Shown here: positions 1-5,478 of the stretch, piece by piece
How the letters are laid out: each line of letters begins with the position of its first letter
Position numbering within the stretch: the stretch's first letter is position 1
Assembly: GCA_021161495.1 (NCBI GenBank)
Contig: JAGHAO010000021.1
Location: forward strand, 1 to 6,450
Direction: 5' to 3'
From: Caldisericaceae bacterium
GTDB lineage: Bacteria; Caldisericota; Caldisericia; Caldisericales; Caldisericaceae
Length of the DNA stretch: 6,450 nucleotides
Notes under the pieces: generated by a model
Database searches by the model: none
What the model was told of the DNA's origin: nothing
What the model saw: only the letters and a program-made list of their open reading frames with translations
Position numbers and translations under genes: made by a program

Positions 1-1028
1 CTTTTCTCTCCCACTGCAACCATTTGAGCCATTATCTTCGGGAAGGCGGGCCTCTCCCTGAGTGCTTCGGAGAAACTTTCTCCGGATTTTATTTTCTCCT
101 CCACGATGCCGAGTTCGGATACGTAAAACGCATTTGACGTAACTTTTGCCGCAGTTTCTATTGCACTTACAATATCTATGCCGCTTCTCAAAACAAGGGA
201 AAGTGAATGGACAAACCGTGAAAGTGCACTAAATTTACTTATCTTTCCGAAAAGCGGAATTTGCACTTTAAGTTTATCCATAAAATATTTTCCCTTTTTG
301 GTCGCGTAAATCAGTTTGTAACCTACATAAAAAAGCACAACGAGTAAGATTATAAATATATAATCTTTAGTAATAAACTTACTTACCGCAAGTAATATTC
401 TCGTAGGTTCGGGAAGTTTCTGCCCTGCCTGACTATATATGGAAACAAATTTCGGAAGCACGTACACAAGCAGAAAAATCACAACAGCAGTCACAACGAA
501 AACAACAAACTTGGGGTATGCAAATGCGGCACTGACTTTCTTTCGAATATCGTCTTCCCTTTCAAGGTAGTCCGCTATACCCCGAAGGACTCTGTCTAAC
601 GTTCCCGACTCTTCTCCGACTTCCAAAAGCCCGAGGTAGATCGGAGGAAAGATTTTTTTGTATTTTGAAAACGCATTTTTAATACTGCTGCCGCCTTCGA
701 TATCCTTTTTAATACCTAAAATAACCTTTTTAAAGTATTTGTTCTCGGTTTGCTCGGAGAGCCCGTCAAGTGCATCCAAAATGGAAAGCCCCGCTGCAAT
801 TAATGTGGCAAATTGCTCGGTAAAAAGTATGAGCTCTTCGCTTTTTACGGACGGAAACAATGTTTGAAAATTTATGTTGAAACTTTTTGCGGAAGTTTTT
901 TTCAAAGAAACGGGGTATATTCCTCTTCCTTCAAGCAAAGAATGGGCTTCTTCAAGAGTTGCCGCCTCAATATATCCCTTTTCTGTTTTCCCTTCTTTGT
1001 TCTTCGCCTTATATAGAAAACGTGCCAT
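1..1028 (-). CDS. pilC: Type IV pilus / type II secretion inner-membrane platform protein (PilC/GspF family), 3' end outside window
   Basis: Polytopic inner-membrane protein that forms the platform on which the assembly ATPase acts to extrude pilin or pseudopilin. The start is the ATG at 1028, whose A is also the last base of the upstream ATPase stop codon (TAATG), so translation is probably coupled. 342 codons are visible, beginning MARFLYKAKNKEG. The first cytoplasmic GspF domain covers about residues 60-165 and carries the family motif LLEVGEESGTLD near residue 130. A hydrophobic segment (VVFVVTAVVIFLLVYVLP) lies near 170-190 and a second (YIFIILLVVLFYVGY) near 218-235. The second GspF domain starts near 250 and is cut by the window edge at MAQMVAVGEK, the counterpart of the first motif. 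Family members are about 400 residues, so roughly 60 residues and the last membrane segment are missing. Sequence alone does not separate PilC from GspF. Confidence 0.93.
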   Translation of the reverse strand, partial: MARFLYKAKNKEGKTEKGYIEAATLEEAHSLLEGRGIYPVSLKKTSAKSFNINFQTLFPSVKSEELILFTEQFATLIAAGLSILDALDGLSEQTENKYFKKVILGIKKDIEGGSSIKNAFSKYKKIFPPIYLGLLEVGEESGTLDRVLRGIADYLEREDDIRKKVSAAFAYPKFVVFVVTAVVIFLLVYVLPKFVSIYSQAGQKLPEPTRILLAVSKFITKDYIFIILLVVLFYVGYKLIYATKKGKYFMDKLKVQIPLFGKISKFSALSRFVHSLSLVLRSGIDIVSAIETAAKVTSNAFYVSELGIVEEKIKSGESFSEALRERPAFPKIMAQMVAVGEK

Positions 1029-2710
1029 TATATCTCGGCTACCACCCTTTCAACTTCATTTATCGTTGTAACACCGCTTAAAACCTTCCTGAACCCCGCT
1101 TCCCTCATTGTAATCATTCCGTTACGCACCGCATAATCTTTAATCTCGTCATAAGATGCGGATTGCTGAATTAAACGTCTCAGCGTCCTATCGACGGTAA
1201 GAATCTCGAAAATTCCGGACCTTCCCTTGTACCCCGTGAAATTGCAGAGAGGGCATCCCTTTCCGCGATACAAAGATTCAATGTTCTCCGTATGCAACAC
1301 GGATTCTACAATCGCCAATTCCTCTTCGGACGGAGAATACTTTTCCTTGCAATTAGGGCAGTTTACTCTAACAAGCCTCTGTGCAACAACTCCTATAAGG
1401 GATGAAGCAATTAAATACGGTTCAAGCCCCAAATTCATAAGCCTCACCGGAGTAGAGGCGGTGTCATTCGTATGAATGGAAGCAAGTACCAAATGGCCTG
1501 TTAGGGACGCCTCCACCGCAGTTTTTGCAGTATCCAAATCTCGTATTTCACCGACCATTATTATATTCGGATCGAGCCTGAGGATTGAACGCAACCCGGA
1601 GGCAAACGTTATTCCCGCTTCTTCATTAATCTGAATCTGCGAAATACCGGGAAGATTATACTCAACAGGATCCTCAAGTGTGATTATTGTTTCCCGCCCC
1701 GTATTTAACGTGGAAAGTGCGGAATAAAGCGTTGTTGTTTTCCCGGAGCCCGTGGGGCCCGTTACAAGGATAATCCCATAAGGCATTTTTATGAGTTTTT
1801 TGAACGTCTCAAACTGCTCGGGAAGCATACCGAGCCTTTCCATAGGCATCAACATTTTTTGTTTGCTTAATATTCTTATTGTGAGTTTCTCTCCGTAACT
1901 TGCGCCTATGGAAGAAACGCGGAAATCGTAAAATTCATTCCTGTATTGAGCACTGAAATGGCCGTCCTGAGGCCTTCTTCTCTCCGCAATATCCATACCC
2001 GCGGAAACTTTTATCCTTGAAACGACGGAATCGGCAATTTCTTTGGGGATTGCAATGCTGTTATACATTATCCCGTCAATCCTATAACGCACTTTGGTAT
2101 TAAATTGAGAAGGATCCAAATGAACATCCGACGCATTCTGAGAGATCGCATCGGACAAAATGGAATTTACAAGGCCCACAACGGAACGGTCTTCAGTAGC
2201 AGTTTCCGGAATAATGGGTATTACATTTTGTTGTTCGCTTCTTCCGCCCAATGCGGATATTACCTTTTCTGCCCTTGCTTTAAGATTATAAACCCTGTTA
2301 AGCGCCTGCTCAAACTCATTTTCCGTAATAAGAAAAGGCTTTATTTTGAGCCCGGTAATAAGGCGGGCATCTTCAAGCACATCGGGGTTTATCGGAGGTA
2401 CACAAGCAACTTCAAGCGTTCCGTCGGTTTTTCTTAAAGGAATGATAAAATTATCGCGAATAAACTTTTCGGGAAGCAGTGAAACCACATTGGGATCAAT
2501 GGAAAATTCTTCTATGTTTATGGAAGGAATATTCGTTTGTGTAGATAAAAGTTTTGAAAGTTCGGAAGGAGAAATAATACCTTTCTGAATAAGGATCTGC
2601 CCGAGCTTTTCATGTGTTTTTTTCTGCTCTTCAAGGGCATTCCTCAGTTGCTCTTCGGTTATTAATCCTTTTTTAAGGAGTAAGTCTCCTATCCTCTCTT
2701 CGGTTGCCAT
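1028..2710 (-). CDS. pilB: Type IV pilus / type II secretion assembly ATPase (PilB/GspE family) with MshEN-type N-terminus
   Basis: Cytoplasmic hexameric ATPase that powers pilin or pseudopilin assembly with the adjacent PilC/GspF. It has 560 residues, normal for the family. Residues 6-58 hold two related 24-residue motifs separated by five residues, each of the form (R/K)-(I/L)-G-x2-(L/I)-L-x2-KG, with Leu at motif positions 17 and 21 and Gln at 24. This is the pattern of cyclic-di-GMP-binding MshEN domains. A linker domain follows to about 150. The ATPase core shows Walker A GPTGSGKT (318-325), the Asp box TLEDPVE (344-350), Walker B IIMVGEIRD (383-391) and the His box TGHLVLASIHTND (404-416). 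Cysteines 451, 454, 486 and 489 form the tetracysteine zinc site of extension-type ATPases, which argues against a PilT retraction ATPase. No Shine-Dalgarno sequence precedes the ATG, but a promoter is positioned for a leaderless transcript. No pilT gene lies between this gene and pilC. Confidence 0.96.
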   Translation of the reverse strand: MATEERIGDLLLKKGLITEEQLRNALEEQKKTHEKLGQILIQKGIISPSELSKLLSTQTNIPSINIEEFSIDPNVVSLLPEKFIRDNFIIPLRKTDGTLEVACVPPINPDVLEDARLITGLKIKPFLITENEFEQALNRVYNLKARAEKVISALGGRSEQQNVIPIIPETATEDRSVVGLVNSILSDAISQNASDVHLDPSQFNTKVRYRIDGIMYNSIAIPKEIADSVVSRIKVSAGMDIAERRRPQDGHFSAQYRNEFYDFRVSSIGASYGEKLTIRILSKQKMLMPMERLGMLPEQFETFKKLIKMPYGIILVTGPTGSGKTTTLYSALSTLNTGRETIITLEDPVEYNLPGISQIQINEEAGITFASGLRSILRLDPNIIMVGEIRDLDTAKTAVEASLTGHLVLASIHTNDTASTPVRLMNLGLEPYLIASSLIGVVAQRLVRVNCPNCKEKYSPSEEELAIVESVLHTENIESLYRGKGCPLCNFTGYKGRSGIFEILTVDRTLRRLIQQSASYDEIKDYAVRNGMITMREAGFRKVLSGVTTINEVERVVAEI

Positions 2711-2716
2711 ACAGGT

Positions 2717-2745
2717 ATTTTACATTTTTTTCAAACCCAAGTCAA
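2717..2745 (-). promoter_or_regulatory. Sigma-70-type promoter of the pilB-pilC operon, positioned for a leaderless mRNA
   Basis: Read on the minus strand, TTGACT (2745-2740), a 17-base spacer and TAAAAT (2722-2717) form a near-consensus promoter. With the A of the pilB ATG (2710) counted as +1, the -35 box occupies -35 to -30 and the -10 box -12 to -7, the canonical positions. Transcription should therefore begin at or within a base or two of the start codon. This agrees with the absence of a ribosome-binding site before pilB. Prediction from sequence only. Confidence 0.68.
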
Positions 2746-2785
2746 ATATATCGGGAAGGATCTTCAAAATTTATGGTAAAAAGTA

Positions 2786-2813
2786 TTGAAAATTTTCGAA
2801 AATCTGATATAAA
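2786..2813 (+). promoter_or_regulatory. Extended -10 promoter of the speH-speE-mtaD operon
   Basis: TTGAAA (2786-2791), a 16-base spacer and TATAAA (2808-2813), preceded by TG at 2805-2806 in the extended -10 arrangement TGnTATAAA. The predicted start of transcription is about 2820, leaving an untranslated leader of roughly 50 bases before the speH ATG at 2869. The promoter is divergent from that of pilB, with about 40 bp between the two -35 boxes. AT-rich DNA upstream could act as an UP element. Confidence 0.6.
2792..2803. promoter_or_regulatory. Perfect 12-bp palindrome between the -35 and -10 boxes of the spe promoter (possible operator)
   Basis: ATTTTCGAAAAT is a perfect palindrome that starts one base after the -35 box and ends five bases before the -10 box. 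A dimeric repressor bound here would occlude RNA polymerase. AT-rich palindromes of this size also occur by chance, so the regulatory role is an inference. Confidence 0.35.
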
Positions 2814-2821
2814 ACCACCGA

Positions 2822-2841
2822 TAAGGTAATTCATTACCTTA
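2822..2841. promoter_or_regulatory. Inverted repeat at the start of the spe leader (operator or mRNA hairpin)
   Basis: TAAGGTAAT and ATTACCTTA are perfect 9-bp arms around a 2-bp centre (TC). The repeat begins a base or two after the predicted transcription start at about 2820. As DNA, the near-contiguous symmetry fits a dimeric repressor site at +1. As RNA, it could fold into an 8-bp hairpin with a UUCA loop at the 5' end of the transcript. It has no T-run and is not a terminator. Its sequence differs from the palindrome at 2792-2803. Confidence 0.4.
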
Positions 2842-2853
2842 CTAATTCTTTGG

Positions 2854-2862
2854 AAGGGGGTG
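2854..2862 (+). promoter_or_regulatory. Shine-Dalgarno sequence that fixes the speH start at ATG 2869
   Basis: AAGGGGGTG matches the ideal AAGGAGGTG at 8 of 9 positions (the change still allows a G-U pair) and lies 6 bases before ATG 2869. The in-frame GTG at 2860 lies within this site and is therefore unlikely to be the start. Confidence 0.8.
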
Positions 2863-2868
2863 GCTGAA

Positions 2869-3288
2869 ATGCGCACTGAAGGTAAACACATTATTATGGA
2901 TGCTTCCGGCTGCAATCCGGAAATCCTGAACAACCTTGAAGTGTTAAAGCAGATCCTCAAGGATGCTGCGCAGAGAGCTAATGCAACTGTTTTGGATGTT
3001 GCATTTCACCACTTTACTCCTCAGGGAGTTAGTGGGGTGGTGGTAATTTCTGAGTCCCATCTCTCCATTCATACATGGCCGGAGTACGGATATGCCGCAC
3101 TTGATTTTTACACGTGCGGAGATGCGGATCCGAAACTCGCCTGCGAATATGTTGCAGAAAAGTTAGGGGCAACGCACATCCATACTACCGAGATATTAAG
3201 AGGAGAGGAAGCAGATGGAAAATACCTCCACAGGCTGTTAAACACTAAGGAAGCGGAAAATGGGCAAAAAGTATCTGTACTTTCATGA
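2869..3288 (+). CDS. speH: S-adenosylmethionine decarboxylase proenzyme, short prokaryotic (class 1B) type
   Basis: Pyruvoyl enzyme that decarboxylates S-adenosylmethionine to the aminopropyl donor for polyamine synthesis. From ATG 2869 it has 139 residues. The proenzyme cleaves itself between Glu62 and Ser63 in SESHLSIHTWPEYG, turning Ser63 into the pyruvoyl cofactor and giving a beta chain (1-62) and an alpha chain (63-139). His68 and Cys83 (in YTCGD) are the expected processing and proton-transfer residues. With this start the three fall at 63, 68 and 83, the numbers known for the Thermotoga maritima enzyme, which supports ATG 2869 over the in-frame GTG at 2860. The C-terminal tail is slightly longer than in the Thermotoga protein, and its last 29 bases overlap speE in another frame. 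It is the first gene of the operon. The family is also named SpeD. Confidence 0.96.
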   Translation: MRTEGKHIIMDASGCNPEILNNLEVLKQILKDAAQRANATVLDVAFHHFTPQGVSGVVVISESHLSIHTWPEYGYAALDFYTCGDADPKLACEYVAEKLGATHIHTTEILRGEEADGKYLHRLLNTKEAENGQKVSVLS

Positions 3289-4195
3289 TTATTTTGCCGA
3301 CGGCGAAGAGCATCTGCACGGTATAGAGAGGATATTAGCGGAAGCGAAAACTCCCTATCAATTTATGCAGATAGTGGAAAGCGCTTTCTTCGGAAAGATG
3401 CTTATCATTGATGGGGACGTGCAGTCGTCCGAAAAGGATGAATATATCTACCATGAAGCGCTTGTTCATCCGGCAATGCTTCTGCACCCGAACCCGAAAA
3501 AAGTTTTTATTTTCGGCGGAGGAGAAGGTGCGACACTACGCGAAGTGTTAAAGCATAAAACGGTGGAAAAAGCCATCATGATAGATATAGATGAGCGGGA
3601 AATAGAATTAAACAAGAAATTTCTTCCCGAATGGCATAAGGGATCCTTCGATAACCCGAAAGCAACTCTCCTCCATACGGACGCAAGAAAATTTATGGAA
3701 TCGGGCGTATCGTCGGGATCCTGCAATGTAATAATAAGCGATTTAACGGAGCCGTTTGAAGCGGGCCCTTCCTACAAACTGTTTACAAAAGAATTTTTTG
3801 AAATTCTTTACGACAGGCTTACGGAAGACGGCATATTCGTACTTCAGGCTTCGTTGTTAAGGAACGTAACGTTCAGAATGCACAGGGCAATAAGGAATAC
3901 ACTTTCGAAAGTATTCCCCGTGATAAGAAGTTATTACATTTACGTTCCGAGTTTCGACACAACGTGGAGTTTCGTTCTTGCTTCAAAACAGTTTGACCCG
4001 AAAAATATTTCTCCCGAAAAAATAGATTCGCTTATAAATGAACGGATAGAAGGGGAATTGAAATTCTACGACGGAGAAACGCATTTGAGGATGTTCTCTC
4101 TTCCGAAAGACATAAGAAAAATCTTATCGGAAGACACGGAAGAGATAATAAGCGACGACAAGCCCCTTGTTCTCACAAGAAAAGAAGAAGTATGA
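3260..4195 (+). CDS. speE: Polyamine aminopropyltransferase (spermidine synthase family; Thermus / thermospermine-synthase-like)
   Basis: Transfers the aminopropyl group of decarboxylated S-adenosylmethionine to an amine acceptor and releases MTA. It has 311 residues. Family motifs are TPYQ (32-35), IDGDVQSSEKDEYIYHE (50-66), the Rossmann nucleotide loop GGGEG (86-90) followed by LREVLKH, and catalytic Asp161 in SDLTEP. The usual spermidine synthase motifs are GGGDGG and DxSDP; here they read GGGEGA and DLTEP, with Glu164 in place of the second Asp. Together with the LPEWHKGSFDNP stretch and VPSF...W236, this resembles Thermus SpeE and plant ACL5 thermospermine synthase more than ordinary putrescine-specific enzymes. 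The acceptor could be putrescine, agmatine, spermidine or another amine and cannot be fixed from sequence. ATG 3260 has AAGGAA at 3247-3252 as ribosome-binding site and overlaps speH by 29 bases. The 3' end overlaps mtaD by 4 bases (ATGA). Confidence 0.93.
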   Translation: MGKKYLYFHDYFADGEEHLHGIERILAEAKTPYQFMQIVESAFFGKMLIIDGDVQSSEKDEYIYHEALVHPAMLLHPNPKKVFIFGGGEGATLREVLKHKTVEKAIMIDIDEREIELNKKFLPEWHKGSFDNPKATLLHTDARKFMESGVSSGSCNVIISDLTEPFEAGPSYKLFTKEFFEILYDRLTEDGIFVLQASLLRNVTFRMHRAIRNTLSKVFPVIRSYYIYVPSFDTTWSFVLASKQFDPKNISPEKIDSLINERIEGELKFYDGETHLRMFSLPKDIRKILSEDTEEIISDDKPLVLTRKEEV

Positions 4196-5466
4196 TTCTC
4201 ATAAAGAACGGAACAATAATTACCGAAAACGAAATTATCGATAAGGGAGACGTTGTAATCGACGCCTCCCTTATTTCTTATGCGGGAAAAGGCAAACAAT
4301 ACAAAGAGAAATTTGATAAAATAATCGACGCCTCTAATTTTCTCGTAATGCCCGGTTTCGTGAATACCCACACGCACCTCGCAATGACTCTGATGCGCGG
4401 AATTTCCGATGACGTTCCGCTTCAAAAATGGTTAAACGAAATCATTTTTCCCATAGAGGCAAAACTCACGGGAAATGAAGTTTACATAGGCACGCTTCTT
4501 GCAATAGTCGAGTCCGTAAAAAGCGGGGTAACAACGGTTGCCGATTTTTACTTTCATATGGAGGATGTAGCGAAAGCCGTAAAGGAAACTGGGATAAGGG
4601 CAAATTTGGGTTTCGGGCTTGCTTCGAAATTTGATATGGACACATTAAAACTCAAAATCGCAGAAAAATTCATAGAAAAATATAACAATACGGAAAACGG
4701 ACGGATTCTTGCAAGCTTTGCGCCCCACGCCCCTTACACCTGCACTCTGAAATTTATGAAGGCAATAAGCGAAAGAGCGCAAAAAATGAATGTAATCGTA
4801 CACACGCACCTTCATGAAACGGAAAAAGAAATTACGGATTTCAAACGAAAATACGGAAAAACGCCCATTCAAAAATTGGAAGAGTTAGGATTTTTCAAAG
4901 CAAAAGTAAACGCCGCACATTGCGTTTATATGGAAGATACGGATTACAAAATACTAAAAGAAAATAATTCCGGTGTTGCGCTAAACCCTCAAAGCAATTT
5001 GAAATTAGGCTCGGGGATTCCGAACATTCCGAAAATGATAGAATACAACCTAAACTTGGGAATCGGGACGGACGGCGCCTCGTCAAACAACAACCTTGCA
5101 CTAATCGAAGATATGCGCCTCACTTCTTTCCTTGCAAAAGGAGTTTCGAAAAACCCGGAACTTCTTCCCGCAAAAAAACTTGTTGAAATGGCAACAATGA
5201 CCGGTGCAAAAAACATCGGATTTGAGAATGTCGGAGTAATTAAGGAAGGATACAAAGCGGATATAATCCTAATCGACAAGAATGCCCCAAATCTTACGCC
5301 TTTTACCGACCCCTACTCAATGGTTGTGTATTCGATGGAGCCCGGAAATGTGGATACTGTGATAATAGACGGGAAAATTGTTATGGAGAACCGCGAAATT
5401 CTCACAATCGACGAAGAGGAAGTTAAAAAAGAAGCTGCAAAATTAGTAAAGAAACTCTTAGGTTGA
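4192..5466 (+). CDS. mtaD: 5-methylthioadenosine / S-adenosylhomocysteine deaminase (amidohydrolase superfamily)
   Basis: Cytosolic metal-dependent deaminase predicted to convert 5'-methylthioadenosine and S-adenosylhomocysteine to their inosine forms. It has 424 residues and is full length. Visible active-site residues are the metal ligands His60 and His62 (PGFVNTHTH), His206 with substrate-binding Glu209 (HTHLHET), His243 (NAAHCVYM) and Asp294 (GIGTDGASSNN), plus His179 in FAPHAPYT. The pattern matches the MTA/SAH deaminase group typified by Thermotoga maritima TM0936. A guanine or chlorohydrolase activity is possible in the superfamily, but the gene order favours MTA: the upstream enzyme produces it. 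The start overlaps the speE stop as ATGA, implying coupled translation; only a weak purine-rich AGAAGAAG precedes it. The last codons and the stop lie in the terminator hairpin and overlap the convergent aminotransferase gene by 9 bp. Confidence 0.92.
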   Translation: MILIKNGTIITENEIIDKGDVVIDASLISYAGKGKQYKEKFDKIIDASNFLVMPGFVNTHTHLAMTLMRGISDDVPLQKWLNEIIFPIEAKLTGNEVYIGTLLAIVESVKSGVTTVADFYFHMEDVAKAVKETGIRANLGFGLASKFDMDTLKLKIAEKFIEKYNNTENGRILASFAPHAPYTCTLKFMKAISERAQKMNVIVHTHLHETEKEITDFKRKYGKTPIQKLEELGFFKAKVNAAHCVYMEDTDYKILKENNSGVALNPQSNLKLGSGIPNIPKMIEYNLNLGIGTDGASSNNNLALIEDMRLTSFLAKGVSKNPELLPAKKLVEMATMTGAKNIGFENVGVIKEGYKADIILIDKNAPNLTPFTDPYSMVVYSMEPGNVDTVIIDGKIVMENREILTIDEEEVKKEAAKLVKKLLG

Positions 5467-5478
5467 GAGTTTCTTTAC
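5446..5478. terminator. Perfect 13-bp inverted repeat, likely shared bidirectional terminator containing both stop codons
   Basis: GTAAAGAAACTCT (5446-5458) and AGAGTTTCTTTAC (5466-5478) pair perfectly around a 7-base loop; one U-G and one A-U pair could extend the stem to 15 with a 3-base loop. Read on the minus strand, the stem is followed by T-rich DNA including TTTTTT, good for intrinsic termination of the aminotransferase transcript. Read on the plus strand the T content is weaker (AGCTTTTCG). The TGA of mtaD (5464-5466) and the TAA of the aminotransferase (5460-5458) both lie inside the structure. Confidence 0.75.

Noticed and set aside
1028..1030. Terminator or promoter between pilB and pilC
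   Set aside because: The genes overlap as TAATG with no space for either, and no inverted repeat was seen nearby.
658..1081. Several overlapping plus-strand frames of 64-69 codons
   Set aside because: All are antisense to pilC or the end of pilB and none shows motifs; the Phe/Leu-rich translations come from AT-rich complement.
2105..2437. Open frame of 110 codons on the plus strand inside pilB
   Set aside because: Antiparallel to a strongly conserved ATPase gene, with no recognisable motif and no ribosome-binding site; a shadow of pilB.
2820..2868. Possible SAM or other riboswitch in the speH leader
   Set aside because: The leader is only about 50 bases and holds a single short hairpin, too little for a known SAM-family riboswitch; a simple operator or hairpin explains it better.
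2742..2960. Minus-strand open frame of 72 codons entering the divergent intergenic region
   Set aside because: More than a third of it is antisense to speH and the rest runs through the two promoters; no ribosome-binding site or protein motif was seen.
3466..3726. Open frame of 86 codons on the minus strand inside speE
   Set aside because: Antisense of the Rossmann core of speE, with no supporting signal.
4066..4425. Open frame of 119 codons on the minus strand across the speE/mtaD junction
   Set aside because: Overlaps two well-supported genes and has no family features; a shadow frame.
4989..5279. Open frame of 96 codons on the minus strand inside mtaD
   Set aside because: Covers the conserved metal-site region of mtaD in antisense and resembles no known protein; a shadow frame.
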